From: Hyphomicrobiales bacterium
GTDB taxonomy: Bacteria > Pseudomonadota > Alphaproteobacteria > Rhizobiales > Rhodobiaceae
DNA: 64,000 nucleotides
Reading direction: 5' to 3'
Assembly (NCBI GenBank): GCA_002869065.1
Contig: PKTR01000004.1
Location: 248,001-312,000 of the forward strand
The notes beneath the pieces were generated by a model. The model did not search any database and had not been told where the DNA came from. It saw only the letters and a program-made list of their open reading frames with translations. A program made the translations under genes and the position numbers. This document shows, in pieces, positions 1 to 8,974 of the stretch (position 1 is its first letter; every line of letters starts with the position of its first letter).

Positions 1-275
1 ACGCGGTCGGACGGCTGCTCGAGCGCAGTCACCATGACGACGGGAATGTGCAGCGTGCGCGGATCGGACTTCAGCCGCCGGCAGACTTCGAACCCGTCCA
101 TGCCGGGCATCATCACATCAAGGAGAACGATGTCACAGAGGCCCTGCTCACAATATTTGAGCGCTTCGACCCCGTTCATGGCCGTGATCACTTCGAAATA
201 CTCGGCCGTTAGCCGGGCTTCGAGCAGTTTCACATTCGCAAGGACGTCGTCGACCACCAAAACGCGCGCGGTCAT
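1..275 (-). CDS. pleD: PleD-type response regulator, N-terminal part (cut by window edge)
   Basis: Only the first 91 codons are in the window, read on the minus strand from ATG at 275. They form a CheY-like receiver domain with the acidic pair VVDD near residues 8-11 and the phospho-acceptor motif LLDVMMPGMDGFE around residue 53. In alphaproteobacteria a gene directly after divK with this receiver is normally pleD, a two-receiver GGDEF diguanylate cyclase that makes cyclic di-GMP during the motile-to-sessile transition. The GGDEF part lies outside the window, so the output domain is inferred. It follows divK by 11 nt, so the two are probably co-transcribed. Confidence 0.85.
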   Translation of the reverse strand, partial: MTARVLVVDDVLANVKLLEARLTAEYFEVITAMNGVEALKYCEQGLCDIVLLDVMMPGMDGFEVCRRLKSDPRTLHIPVVMVTALEQPSDR

Positions 276-286
276 GAATACTCTCC

Positions 287-658
287 TCAGCCTTCCCCGA
301 TATAGGAGCGCACCGTCTCCAGAAACCGGCTCACCGAAATCGGTTTCGACAGATAGGCCTCGCAGCCTCCCTGGCGGATTCGCTCCTCGTCCCCTTTCAT
401 CGCAAACGCGGTAACCGCGATCACGGGGATCATCTTCAGCTCATCGTCTTCCTTGATCCATTTTGTGACCTCCAGGCCGGACACTTCCGGCAACTGGATA
501 TCCATCAGAATCAGGTCGGGATGGTTGGCGCGCGCGATGTCCATCGCTTCAAGCCCGTTGCGCGTTTGCAGCGTCTTGTAGCCATGGGCTTCCAGCAGAT
601 CGCGAAAGAGCTTCATATTAAGCTCGTTGTCCTCGACGATCAGGACCGTCTTGGTCAT
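287..658 (-). CDS. divK: Single-domain response regulator DivK
   Basis: A 123-residue stand-alone receiver domain with no output domain. It has the acidic cluster VEDNELN at residues 8-14, phospho-acceptor Asp in [13 protein letters not shown] near residue 53, and the conserved Lys in LSKPISV near residue 104. DivK is phosphorylated by PleC/DivJ-type kinases and controls the CckA-CtrA cell-cycle circuit. The ATG at 658 is chosen because the product then begins right at the receiver fold; longer versions add a Gly-rich, non-conserved leader. The length and the downstream pleD match the usual locus. Confidence 0.93.
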   Translation of the reverse strand: MTKTVLIVEDNELNMKLFRDLLEAHGYKTLQTRNGLEAMDIARANHPDLILMDIQLPEVSGLEVTKWIKEDDELKMIPVIAVTAFAMKGDEERIRQGGCEAYLSKPISVSRFLETVRSYIGEG

Positions 659-805
659 TGCACCATTACCCCTATTACCGCCCCCTCCGGCTACTCGCAA
701 AAACGGGAAACCGGTCCAGCCCGTCCGCTTTGCTCTGAAGAGATCGGCGGCGAACTGTGCTAGTACGATAGTCGGGAATTCTTTCAGAAAGGCAAACAGC
801 CGACC

Positions 806-1105
806 ATGTTACGCAAGGAAGAGTCGCGCCTCGAGAAGGGCGAAGCGGAGCGAATTGCCGTTGAAGGCCTGCAGTTTATCGCCAACGACATGGAGTTGTT
901 GGGGAAATTCCTCGCGCTCAGTGGCCTTGGCCCGCACAGTTTACGTGACGCAGCGGCAGATCCGGGCTTCCTGGCCGGCGTTCTGGAGTTCCTGATGGCC
1001 GATGAAACGACCCTTCTGGCCTTCCTCGAAACCCAGCGCATCCGCCCCACCATGATCGCCGCGGCCCATTTCAGGCTTGCCGGAGACGCGCCCGCCCATG
1101 ACTGA
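806..1105 (+). CDS. DUF3572 family protein
   Basis: A 99-residue, probably cytoplasmic and mostly helical protein with no signal peptide or membrane segment. The spacing of short helices and the ending [20 protein letters not shown] resemble the alphaproteobacterial DUF3572 family, whose function is unknown. It is divergent from divK, and its stop overlaps the start of the next gene (ATGACTGA), so the two genes are translationally coupled. This small gene is a common neighbour of divK-pleD in rhizobia. Confidence 0.75.
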   Translation: MLRKEESRLEKGEAERIAVEGLQFIANDMELLGKFLALSGLGPHSLRDAAADPGFLAGVLEFLMADETTLLAFLETQRIRPTMIAAAHFRLAGDAPAHD

Positions 1106-1775
1106 GCCGGCCCCGCTGCACGCCGACACGCGCGCCCAGATCGATGCTTTCACCACCAGCGGCCGCCCGCTTATCGTCTGCGATGTCGACGAGGTCGTAC
1201 TGCATTTCATCGCCCCGCTCGAGCGCCATCTCGACGCCTATGGCTACGACCTGATCGCGCGCAGCTACAGCCTTGCCGGCAACGTCATCCACCGCGAGAG
1301 CGGCGCCGCCCTGCCCGGCCCCGAGGTACACGCGCTGCTGCATGGCTTCTTCGCCGAACGCATCCACGAACAGCCGCCGGTGGACGGTGCGGCGGAAGCA
1401 CTCGACGCGCTCAGCGCCGATGCCGATATCGTCATGCTGACCAACATGCCCGGCGAATACCGTGAGGAGCGCGCCGCCGTGCTCACCCGCCACGGCATTC
1501 CCTTCCCGGTAATCACCAACACCGGAACCAAGGGCGCAGCCGTCGCCGCCCTTGCCGAGCGTTCCGACGGCCCGGTCATCTTCCTCGACGACAGTCCTGC
1601 CAATCTGCGCTCGGTCCGCGATACGGCCGGCGACACCCGGCTCGTGCAGTTCATCGCCGACCCCCGCTTCCTGGCGCTTGCCGGCGACATCGACGGAATC
1701 GACCTGCTGACCGGCGTCTGGAGCGAGGCGCATCGCTTCATCGACACCCTGCTTGGCGGCGGGAAAGGCCGCTAA
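1098..1775 (+). CDS. HAD-superfamily hydrolase-like protein
   Basis: A 225-residue protein. HAD motif I appears as [12 protein letters not shown] (residues about 24-35), with the nucleophile and acid Asp in DVD, and a later acidic motif FLDDSPANL (about residue 163) is consistent with motif IV. A phosphatase activity is plausible but the substrate is not evident. The ATG at 1098 overlaps the upstream stop codon; a TTG at 1077 would extend the protein by seven residues and is less likely. It is followed after 4 nt by the polymerase IV gene, suggesting one transcript from 806 to 3117. Confidence 0.75.
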   Translation: MTEPAPLHADTRAQIDAFTTSGRPLIVCDVDEVVLHFIAPLERHLDAYGYDLIARSYSLAGNVIHRESGAALPGPEVHALLHGFFAERIHEQPPVDGAAEALDALSADADIVMLTNMPGEYREERAAVLTRHGIPFPVITNTGTKGAAVAALAERSDGPVIFLDDSPANLRSVRDTAGDTRLVQFIADPRFLALAGDIDGIDLLTGVWSEAHRFIDTLLGGGKGR

Positions 1776-1779
1776 GTCC

Positions 1780-3117
1780 ATGGCCGAAGGGGCTGTTTCC
1801 GCAGTCAGACCAGGCGCAGATCAGGGTCTTTGCCGCGACTGTTCGACCCGCGTGAAGCCCGCCACGAAGCGGTGCCCGAAATGTCATAGCCCGCGCCTCA
1901 TCTTCCACGCGGAACTCTATTCGCTGACCATCGCCCATATCGATTGCGACGCCTTTTATGCGGCCATCGAAAAACGCGACGACCCGTCCCTGCGAGACAG
2001 GCCGGTGATCGTCGGCGGTGGCCGGCGCGGTGTCGTCGCCACCGCCTGCTATCTCGCCCGCATCAGCGGCGTGCGCTCGGCAATGCCCATGTTCAAGGCC
2101 AGAGAGGCCTGCCCCGACGCGGTCGTGATCACTCCCGACATGGAGAAATACGTCCGCGTCGGACGCGAGTTGCGCGCCATGATGCAGTCGCTGACCCCGC
2201 TCGTCGAACCGCTTTCGATCGACGAAGCCTTCCTCGACCTGTCGGGCACCGAAAAGCTGCACCGAGCCACACCCGCCGAAACGCTGGTCCGTTTCGCCCG
2301 CACCGTCGAGGCCGAACTCGGGATCACGATCTCGATCGGGCTCGCGCCCAACAAATTCCTCGCCAAGGTCGCCTCCGATCTCGACAAGCCGCGCGGGTTT
2401 TCGGTCATCGGCGCCGCCGAGGCCCGCAGCTTCCTCGCCGACAAGCCGGTCGGCATGATCTGGGGCGTCGGACGGGTCATGCAGAAGCGCCTCGCCGACG
2501 ACGGCATCCGCAATATCGGCATGCTGCAGAAGATGGACGAGGCCGATCTGATGCGCCGCTACGGCACACTCGGCCAGCGCCTAGCCCGCCTGTCGCGCGG
2601 CGAGGACAGCCGCACCATCTCTCCCGATTCCAAGGCAAAGAGCGTCAGTGCCGAAACCACCTTCGACACCGACATCGACGATCCGCACAGCCTCGAGCGG
2701 CATCTGCGCAGCCTGTCGGAAAAGGTCTCGGCCCGTTTGAAGGCCGCCGAGATCGCCGGCCACACCGTGACGCTGAAGCTGAAGGGGGCCGATTTCCGCC
2801 AGATCACCCGCAGCCGCCACCTCACGGATCCGACGCAGCTCGCCGACCGCATCTTCCGCGTCGGCCGCGAGTTGCTACTGCGCGAGACCAACGGGCGGCG
2901 CTACCGGTTGATCGGCATCGGCGTCGCCGACCTCGTCGATGGCGACCGCGCCGACCCGCCCGATCTCGTCGACATCGACGCGACAAGGCGCGCCAAGGCC
3001 GAGCTGGCGATGGATTCGGTGCGCGGACGCTTCGGCAAGCGCGCCGTCGAGCTTGGGCTCACGCTCGGCGGCAGCGGCCAAGAGAAGGTGCCGCGCGCCG
3101 ACAGGGAAGACGACTGA
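1780..3117 (+). CDS. dinB: DNA polymerase IV (Y-family) with N-terminal zinc-ribbon-like motif
   Basis: A 445-residue error-prone translesion polymerase. The catalytic palm carboxylates are in [17 protein letters not shown] (about residues 54-70) and [11 protein letters not shown] (about 146). A helix-hairpin-helix-like [12 protein letters not shown] lies near 227, and the little-finger domain follows. Ahead of the polymerase core is a 50-residue extension with paired cysteines, CRDC and CPKC at about 18-21 and 32-35, looking like a zinc ribbon. The ATG at 1780 sits 4 nt after the previous stop. This extended form is seen in some rhizobial DinB proteins; the role of the ribbon is unknown. Confidence 0.92.
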   Translation: MAEGAVSAVRPGADQGLCRDCSTRVKPATKRCPKCHSPRLIFHAELYSLTIAHIDCDAFYAAIEKRDDPSLRDRPVIVGGGRRGVVATACYLARISGVRSAMPMFKAREACPDAVVITPDMEKYVRVGRELRAMMQSLTPLVEPLSIDEAFLDLSGTEKLHRATPAETLVRFARTVEAELGITISIGLAPNKFLAKVASDLDKPRGFSVIGAAEARSFLADKPVGMIWGVGRVMQKRLADDGIRNIGMLQKMDEADLMRRYGTLGQRLARLSRGEDSRTISPDSKAKSVSAETTFDTDIDDPHSLERHLRSLSEKVSARLKAAEIAGHTVTLKLKGADFRQITRSRHLTDPTQLADRIFRVGRELLLRETNGRRYRLIGIGVADLVDGDRADPPDLVDIDATRRAKAELAMDSVRGRFGKRAVELGLTLGGSGQEKVPRADREDD

Positions 3118-3151
3118 AAAAGCCTTCGAGAGGCCAGCTACACCGCTGAGA

Positions 3152-4051
3152 TTACTCGCACTTCTGCATGTCGAGGATGGTCAGCTCGGTGACCGTGCCT
3201 TCCAGAACGAAATCGCCGTAGTCGATCTCGAGCTTGCGGCTGACGCCGTTCTCATAAAGCACGAAGCGCATCTCGTAGACCGGCGTCTGCTCGCCGCTCA
3301 TTCCGATCGCACCATTGTAGTATCCGACACTGACCGGCCAGTGCTTGACGCCCTTGAGGCCCGGAACGTCGGCCGCCGGCTCGCTCTTGAAATCCTCCGC
3401 CTTGGTCATCGCCGGGCCGATCGCCATCGCGGTCGGAAACACTTTTTCGCCGCCCTCCGAGCCGTCATAGAGGTCGGCGGACACGAACCCGGCACCGGTC
3501 TTGGCACCATAGACCATTTCGACGAGATGCTGCGTCGGAAACACGATCGAGCCCGGCAGGTCGAACTGCTTGCGTTCTGGCAGCGTGAGAAGCGCCGCAA
3601 CGTCATCGTCGCCGCGCTCGACGGAGCCGCGCGTTTCCTCGCTCATCTTGTCGTTGACGAAGGTCTGCGTGACGAAGTCGAAGCGCTCCGCCTCGCCGCC
3701 TTCGAAGGTCGTCGTGCGAAGATCGGTGACACGGGTCTGGCCCTGCGTGTCACGAAGGCGGGTGACGAATCGGAAATTGACGGTGAAACCCTCGCAGGCC
3801 GACCCGTTGACCTCGAACACCATGCGCCCGGTCAGGCCGGATACGCTCGATGCGTTGGTCGACTTGACGAGTTTCAGATCGATGACTGCCCGATGGGGCA
3901 CCAGACCGCGCGCGACCGTGGCCCGCGTGACGGCATCGGCGATGCCGCTCGCCTGGGTTTGCGCCGCAACGGCAGCGGGAGACACCAGCACCGCTGTCGC
4001 GATCACCAGCCCGGCCAACCGCCGATGCGAAAACAGGTCGCGAATAGTCAT
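3152..4051 (-). CDS. eipB: Periplasmic cell-envelope integrity protein EipB (DUF1849)
   Basis: A 299-residue secreted protein. Residues 1-29 are a signal peptide (hydrophobic LAGLVIATAVLVSPAAV then AAA-type cleavage). The mature part carries DUF1849-like stretches such as HRAVIDLKL and DFVLEGTVTELTILDM, and two cysteines (in GSACEG and at the C-terminus, QKCE) that could form a disulfide. EipB in Brucella is a spiral beta-sheet periplasmic protein needed for envelope integrity. It stands alone, convergent with dinB and divergent from ridA. Confidence 0.88.
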   Translation of the reverse strand: MTIRDLFSHRRLAGLVIATAVLVSPAAVAAQTQASGIADAVTRATVARGLVPHRAVIDLKLVKSTNASSVSGLTGRMVFEVNGSACEGFTVNFRFVTRLRDTQGQTRVTDLRTTTFEGGEAERFDFVTQTFVNDKMSEETRGSVERGDDDVAALLTLPERKQFDLPGSIVFPTQHLVEMVYGAKTGAGFVSADLYDGSEGGEKVFPTAMAIGPAMTKAEDFKSEPAADVPGLKGVKHWPVSVGYYNGAIGMSGEQTPVYEMRFVLYENGVSRKLEIDYGDFVLEGTVTELTILDMQKCE

Positions 4052-4364
4052 GCCGCTTCGGTCTCCCTCATTCCCGACAGGTTCGAACGCCCGCCGTCTG
4101 TTATGGCCGCCTAACGCCGAAGCTGGGCGGAAGGAAGGCGCCGGCGGGACTCGGCCTAACCGACATCGCCTAACGCCCTCCCCTCCGACCTAGCGGAAAT
4201 CGCCGGCCTTGGCGAGCGGCAAGTTGACGGCAGATCCCGTTCACAAACGATGAAAAGACGCGCGTCCAAACGTCAAACCGGTTGCCCCACAGGCGTATTT
4301 CGGCAATCGTCGCGGCAAGCCCCAAACGGCAGATCCAACATCACCATTCCGGAAGGAGACCACC
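4052..4364. other. Intergenic region between divergent eipB and ridA
   Basis: 313 bases with no convincing gene. It must hold the eipB promoter (minus) and the ridA promoter (plus). A clear ribosome-binding site GGAAGGAG lies 8-15 bases before the ridA ATG. I see no repeat or RNA gene in it. Confidence 0.6.
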
Positions 4365-4829
4365 ATGGCCGGCCAGACCGAAGCCCGTATCGTCGAACTC
4401 GGAATCACACTGCCGCAGGCGGCAGCCCCCGCCGGCAGCTACGTGCCGTTCACCCGCACCGGCGATCTCCTGTTCACCTCCGGCCAGATCCCGGTCGGCC
4501 CCGACGGCATCGGCTTCGTCGGCAAACTCGGCGACACCATGAGCCTCGAAGACGGCCAGCAGGCGGCGCGCCAGTGCGCGCTGAACATTCTCGCTCAGGC
4601 CAAGGCCGCGCTTGGCGATCTCGACAAGATCATCCGCGTCGTCAAACTCGTCGGCTTCGTCAATTCGACTCCGGACTTCGGCGACCAGCCGAAGGTGATC
4701 AACGGCGCTTCCGACATCATGGTCGAGATCCTCGGCGACCGCGGCCGCCACGCCCGCTCCGCCGTCGGCGTCGCATCGCTACCTTTCGGCGTCGCCGTCG
4801 AAGTCGAAGCGATCCTCGAAGTCGAGTAG
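4365..4829 (+). CDS. RidA family protein (YjgF/YER057c/UK114)
   Basis: A 154-residue protein of the RidA superfamily. Family signatures are LLFTSGQIPVGPDG (about residues 36-49) and HARSAVGVASLPFGVAVEVE (about 127-146), with the Arg that contacts the carboxylate of the imine intermediate. RidA proteins hydrolyse reactive enamines and imines such as 2-aminoacrylate. The length and C-terminal sequence fit the longer sub-family often annotated as a RidA paralogue, so deaminase activity is inferred. A strong AGGAG site precedes the ATG. It heads a likely operon with the phosphodiesterase and GNAT genes. Confidence 0.9.
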   Translation: MAGQTEARIVELGITLPQAAAPAGSYVPFTRTGDLLFTSGQIPVGPDGIGFVGKLGDTMSLEDGQQAARQCALNILAQAKAALGDLDKIIRVVKLVGFVNSTPDFGDQPKVINGASDIMVEILGDRGRHARSAVGVASLPFGVAVEVEAILEVE

Positions 4830-4838
4830 GCCCCACAA

Positions 4839-5600
4839 ATGGTGCTCGCCGACATCTCCTGGCTGACCCGACGGCCAGTCGCCCATCGCGGCTTCCACGA
4901 CAAGGCCGCCGGGAGGGTCGAGAACACCTTGTCGGCGGTCGACGCCGCAATCGAACGTGGTTTTTCCATCGAGGTCGATCTGCAGGCATCCTCCGATGGC
5001 GTGCCGATGGTGTTCCACGACTTCACCCTTGACCGGCTGACCGACGAAAGCGGTCCGTTGCCCGCCCGCACCGCCGCCCAACTGAACGCGATCAGGATCT
5101 CGGGAACCGACGACCATATTCCGACACTGGCCGAGCTGCTCGACCGCGTGGCTGGCCGCGTCGGCCTCGTCATCGAGATCAAGTCGGACTTTCGCACACC
5201 ACCGGTTCTGATCCCGGCAATCGCCGCGCAGCTACGCACCTATGATGGCCCCGCCGTCGTGATGTCGTTCGATCCCCGCGTCGTCGAAGGCTTCCGCCGC
5301 AACGCACCTGACCTGCCGCGCGGTATCGTCGCCGAAAAGACCGAACCGGACGAGGAATGGGGCGACGCCACCGCCTTCCAGCGCTTCATGCTACGCCACA
5401 TGCTGCACGCGCCGTGGAGCCGGCCGCACTTCGTCGCCTACCACGTCAAGGCCCTGCCCGCGCCCGGCCCCTGGGTCATGCGTAAGGTGTTCGGCAAGCC
5501 GCTGCTGACCTGGACGGTGCGCACGGCCGAAGACCGCGCAACTGCCGCCCGCCATGCCGATCAGATGATCTTCGAAGGCTTCGACCCTGAAGCCGCTTGA
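4839..5600 (+). CDS. Glycerophosphodiester phosphodiesterase family protein
   Basis: A 253-residue GDPD-fold enzyme. It has the catalytic VAHRG motif (about residues 14-18), ENTLSAVDAAIERGFSIEVDLQ with the metal-ligand Glu/Asp, and the second catalytic His in VFHDFTLDRLT. Members hydrolyse glycerophosphodiesters to glycerol-3-phosphate and an alcohol. There is no signal peptide, so it should act in the cytoplasm. It starts 9 nt after ridA. The order ridA, GDPD, GNAT, HIT is often kept in rhizobia, but why is not known. Confidence 0.9.
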   Translation: MVLADISWLTRRPVAHRGFHDKAAGRVENTLSAVDAAIERGFSIEVDLQASSDGVPMVFHDFTLDRLTDESGPLPARTAAQLNAIRISGTDDHIPTLAELLDRVAGRVGLVIEIKSDFRTPPVLIPAIAAQLRTYDGPAVVMSFDPRVVEGFRRNAPDLPRGIVAEKTEPDEEWGDATAFQRFMLRHMLHAPWSRPHFVAYHVKALPAPGPWVMRKVFGKPLLTWTVRTAEDRATAARHADQMIFEGFDPEAA

Positions 5601-5678
5601 GGCTGGCTCGCAGCGCGTTACCTTTCAAGGAGACGGCGGATACCCTCCGTCCCTTTTGCAAGGACCGAACGCCACCCG

Positions 5679-7037
5679 ATGAGCGCCGAAAAAGCCGCCA
5701 CCATCCGCCTGCTGCCAAGCCTCGCCGAGATCGATCGCACGGCGTGGGACGCCCTTGCCAATCCCGGCTGGCGCGTCGGCCCACGCGGCGAAATCGCGCC
5801 CGAAGCGCCGTTGAATCAAAGTCTGAACTCCGATTTCGAATTCAATGAAAACAACAACTTAAATGAAACAGCGGAATCAGATTCACGGCCCGTTGAATCA
5901 CTTTCTGAACAACCCGATTCACACCCGCAAAGCGTTGAATCAGTTTCTCAACCGACCGCGCGCGCGCCTTACAATCCCTTCGTCAGCCACGATTTCCTGT
6001 GGTCTCTGGAGGAAGCCGGTTGCGCCGTGCCGGAGACCGGCTGGGCATCCTGTCACCTGCTTCTGGAAGGCCCGGACGGCGAAGCGGCCGGCATCGTGCC
6101 GGCCTATTTGAAGGGCCATTCGCAGGGCGAATATGTCTTCGATCACGGCTGGGCCGACGCGTTCGAGCGGGCCGGCGGGCGCTACTACCCGAAGCTCCAG
6201 ATCTCGGTGCCCTTCACACCGGCGACGGCGCCGAAGCTGCTCGTCGGCGCCGGGCCTGACGCCGCCGCGCGCCGACAGGCCCTTACCGCCGGCATCCTCG
6301 CCGCGACCCGCCAGCTACAGGCGTCGTCGGCGCACCTCACCTTCCTGCCGAAGGACGAGGCCGACCTGTTGACCGAGGAGGATTTCCTCCACCGCACCGA
6401 CCAGCAGTTCCACTGGTTCAACGACGGCTACGACAGCTTCGACGACTTCCTCGCCTCGCTCGCCTCGCGCAAGCGCAAGACCATCCGCCGCGAGCGCCGC
6501 GACGCGGCCCAGTCCGATCTGGAGATCACCTGGGTGACCGGCAACGACATCACCGAAGCCCATTGGGACGCCTTCTACAGCTTCTACATGGACACCGGCG
6601 CGCGCAAATGGGGCCGCCCGTATCTGAACCGGCTGTTCTTCTCTCTGGTCGGTGAGCGCATGGCCGACCGCATCCTGCTGGTCTTTGCCTGGCGCAACGG
6701 CGAAGCGATTGCCGGCGCGCTCAACTTCATCGGATCGAACACCCTCTACGGGCGCCATTGGGGCACCGTCGATCCGCAGCCCTTCCTGCATTTCGAGGCC
6801 TGCTACTATCAGGCCATCGACTACGCCATCGAACACGGCCTTGCCCGCGTCGAAGCCGGCGCGCAGGGGCCGCACAAGCTCGCCCGCGGCTACCGCCCGG
6901 TGACCACCCATTCGGCGCACTGGATCGCCCATCCGGGCCTTCGTGAAGCGGTCGCGCACTTCCTCGATCACGAACGCTCGGCAGTGGAGGAAGAAAACGC
7001 CCTGCTGGAGACCATGACGCCGTTCAAGAAGGCCTGA
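5679..7037 (+). CDS. GNAT-family N-acetyltransferase (DUF482/COG3146 type) with repeat-rich insert
   Basis: A 452-residue protein of the FemAB/GNAT-like COG3146 family, recognised from NPFVSHDFLW near residue 96, the long LASRKRKTIRRERRDA stretch and the C-terminal GRHWG and EAGAQGPHKLARGY motifs. Members are thought to transfer acyl groups to an amine; the substrate is unknown. The family normally passes quickly from the N-terminal segment to NPFVSH. Here residues about 44-90 are an Asn/Ser/Glu-rich linker encoded by AT-rich, repetitive DNA (5811-5950) that looks inserted. The frame remains open, so the protein is probably functional. Confidence 0.85.
   Translation: MSAEKAATIRLLPSLAEIDRTAWDALANPGWRVGPRGEIAPEAPLNQSLNSDFEFNENNNLNETAESDSRPVESLSEQPDSHPQSVESVSQPTARAPYNPFVSHDFLWSLEEAGCAVPETGWASCHLLLEGPDGEAAGIVPAYLKGHSQGEYVFDHGWADAFERAGGRYYPKLQISVPFTPATAPKLLVGAGPDAAARRQALTAGILAATRQLQASSAHLTFLPKDEADLLTEEDFLHRTDQQFHWFNDGYDSFDDFLASLASRKRKTIRRERRDAAQSDLEITWVTGNDITEAHWDAFYSFYMDTGARKWGRPYLNRLFFSLVGERMADRILLVFAWRNGEAIAGALNFIGSNTLYGRHWGTVDPQPFLHFEACYYQAIDYAIEHGLARVEAGAQGPHKLARGYRPVTTHSAHWIAHPGLREAVAHFLDHERSAVEEENALLETMTPFKKA
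5811..5950. repeat. In-frame repetitive insert with a cluster of GANTC sites
   Basis: Inside the GNAT gene this segment is clearly richer in A and T than its surroundings and repeats a motif close to GTTGAATCAnnnTCTnAAC at 5810, 5892 and 5934. Six GANTC sites lie at 5813, 5874, 5880, 5895, 5916 and 5937. GANTC is the target of the cell-cycle methylase CcrM in alphaproteobacteria. The last two units repeat at 42 bases (5874/5916 and 5895/5937), which preserves the reading frame (14 codons). Confidence 0.75.
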
Positions 7038-7158
7038 GCGGACTTCTCGCGGCACATGCAAGACCGACCCTTGACCGCGCCCATAGCAAGCGCGTAACCG
7101 AGTTGGACAACAGCGCCGTCCGGCGCATCCTCATCCGCGCCGAGCAGGAGACGAGACC

Positions 7159-7578
7159 ATGACCGCCTATGACGAAAACAACATCTTCGCCAAGATCCTG
7201 CGCGGCGAGCTGCCCGCTCACAAGGTGTACGAGGACGACAAGACCTTCGCCATGCTCGACATCATGCCGCGTTGCGACGGCCATACGCTGATCCTGCCGA
7301 AGGCGGCGGCGCGCAATATTCTCGATATTTCCCACGAAGACCTCGCCGCCGTCATGGCGACGACGCAAAAGATCGGCCACGCCGTTATGAAGGCGTTCGA
7401 CGCGCCAGGCCTCACCGTTCAGCAGTTCAACGAACCGGCCGGCGGCCAGGTGGTGTTCCACCTGCACGTCCACGTACTGCCGCGCCACGACGGCGTTTCG
7501 CTGAAGCGCCATACCGGCGAGATGGCCGATAACGATCTGCTCGCGCGTCACGCCGAACTGATCCGCGCGGCGCTCTAG
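7159..7578 (+). CDS. HIT family (histidine triad) nucleotide-binding protein
   Basis: A 139-residue protein with the histidine triad HLHVHVLPR at about residues 97-105. The N-terminal part, IFAKILRGELPAHKVYED, is typical of HINT/PKCI proteins. These hydrolyse nucleoside phosphoramidates or adenylated adducts; the physiological substrate here is unknown. A good AGGAG site lies 9-13 bases before the ATG at 7159. It follows the GNAT gene by 121 bases in the same direction. Confidence 0.93.
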   Translation: MTAYDENNIFAKILRGELPAHKVYEDDKTFAMLDIMPRCDGHTLILPKAAARNILDISHEDLAAVMATTQKIGHAVMKAFDAPGLTVQQFNEPAGGQVVFHLHVHVLPRHDGVSLKRHTGEMADNDLLARHAELIRAAL

Positions 7579-7595
7579 TTGCCTGCGCGCGAGTT

Positions 7596-7624
7596 CTTTT
7601 CCGAAAACCGGTTCCCACTTTTCG
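7596..7624. repeat. Rhizobial-type palindromic repeat core
   Basis: The stretch from CTTTTCCGAAAACCGG onward to CCCACTTTTCG closely matches the core of a short intergenic palindromic element that I know from many rhizobial genomes. Only the core is recognisable here; the usual flanking GAGCATGATC arms are missing. It sits between the convergent HIT and azlD genes. No second copy of this core was found in the window. Confidence 0.55.
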
Positions 7625-7655
7625 CTTACGCGGACCTTCGGTTCGGGAACACGCG

Positions 7656-7994
7656 TTAGCTGAAGAACAGGGCTCCAACGACGAGGAACACCTCGCCGGC
7701 GACGATGCCGGCGAGCATGTGACCGCGCGGCATGAAGGCGATTGTAAATCCGCCTGCAATCGCCGCGATGCGCAGCCACAGCGGCACCTCAACGAGCGCG
7801 CCATTGGGGAACAGCACCAGGCGGGCGATAACGCCGGCGATCAGCGTGGTCGCCACCGCCTTCACCCATTTCAGCAGTTCGGAATCCTCGTGCAGCTTGC
7901 CCGCAAGCAGAACGCCGAGCCAGCGCCAGAAATAGGTCGGCAGCGCGCCGGCGATGAGGATAAAGGCCAGCGGCCAGGTTTCGCTCAGGCTCAT
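7656..7994 (-). CDS. azlD: AzlD-family branched-chain amino acid exporter subunit
   Basis: A 112-residue integral membrane protein with about four hydrophobic segments (for example WPLAFILIAGALPTYFWRWL and LWLRIAAIAGGFTIAF). AzlD is the small partner of AzlC; together they form a branched-chain amino acid exporter in the inner membrane. The ATG at 7994 overlaps the stop of azlC in an ATGA arrangement, the classic coupling for this pair. Confidence 0.85.
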   Translation of the reverse strand: MSLSETWPLAFILIAGALPTYFWRWLGVLLAGKLHEDSELLKWVKAVATTLIAGVIARLVLFPNGALVEVPLWLRIAAIAGGFTIAFMPRGHMLAGIVAGEVFLVVGALFFS

Positions 7995-8725
7995 GCCGCG
8001 CCTCCATTGCGGAAGCGGCCGATGAGATAGGCGATCGTGCCGCCGACGAGCCCGGTCCACAGCAGATCGAAGCCCGGCGCGATGAGAAAGAAAATCGGCC
8101 CGAGCACGAGGCCGATGGCCATCGCCAGCTTGTCCATAGGGTTGCGCGCGGCACCCCACAGCGAAATCAGGAAATAGAGCGGCATCAGGAAGAAGAGCGC
8201 GCCGGCCAGCAGCCCCGGCAGATGCTCGATGCCGACATAGGCAATCGCCGTCACCAGCGTGTTGACCGCCGTCAGGCTGAGCGCGAAGCCGGAGAAATAC
8301 GGCATGCGCACCGCGCGCGGCACATCGGGCAGCTTGCCCATCGCAAACACCCACGAGGTGATCGCGACGAAATGCGAGATGCCGTAGAGCTGCCAGCGCG
8401 GGGTGTTTTCGTCACGAACGACCGGCACGAAGGCAACGATCATCGGCAGCAGGCGCACCGCGGACAGCGAGACCGCGAGCGCGGCCGCAAGAACGGAGGC
8501 CCCTGCCCCCATCGCACCGATCAATACCACCTGGCTCGGCAACGCCCAGATCGTCGCCGTCATCACCACCGTCTCGGCGAGCGAATAGCCGCTCTCGCGC
8601 GCCAGCCCGGCAAAGCCGACGAACGCCGCCATCAGGATGAAGGCGGGCGCCGAGATCGCGGCCAGAACACCGCGCAGGAACCAGCGCGAGGCAGCATCCG
8701 GCAAGGGACGGTTATCAGACGACAT
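7991..8725 (-). CDS. azlC: AzlC-family branched-chain amino acid exporter subunit
   Basis: A 244-residue polytopic membrane protein. The family pattern is FVGFAGLARESGYSLAE in the first loop, then AIWALPSQVVLIGAMGAG. AzlC/YgaZ proteins export branched-chain and related amino acids together with AzlD/YgaH. It overlaps azlD by 4 nt. The region upstream (8726-8974) divides it from the plus-strand secreted-protein gene and must carry both promoters. Confidence 0.88.
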   Translation of the reverse strand: MSSDNRPLPDAASRWFLRGVLAAISAPAFILMAAFVGFAGLARESGYSLAETVVMTATIWALPSQVVLIGAMGAGASVLAAALAVSLSAVRLLPMIVAFVPVVRDENTPRWQLYGISHFVAITSWVFAMGKLPDVPRAVRMPYFSGFALSLTAVNTLVTAIAYVGIEHLPGLLAGALFFLMPLYFLISLWGAARNPMDKLAMAIGLVLGPIFFLIAPGFDLLWTGLVGGTIAYLIGRFRNGGAA

Positions 8726-8974
8726 CGACGACAGATCCGGGAGCGGAATTCGGCAAAACGAGCCGCGACCTTAGCCCGGATGCGCCCGCGCCGACTACCC
8801 GCGCCGCGAACATGGGCCCATGCGCCTCGCGCAGAGCAGATTCGCCTGTCGAAAACTGTCGAGACGTCAGCAAACGGTCAGCTTCAATTTGGTACCTTGT
8901 ATGCCGGTTAGAGGGACGGCGCCGCGCCTGAGACGGCAGCAGCGTCCGGCAATGCCAAACTAGGGAGTCATCCA

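Noticed and set aside
7579-7655. Small RNA or tRNA-like structure after the HIT gene
   Set aside because: The segment is explained by a rhizobial palindromic repeat core; no tRNA-like fold is present.
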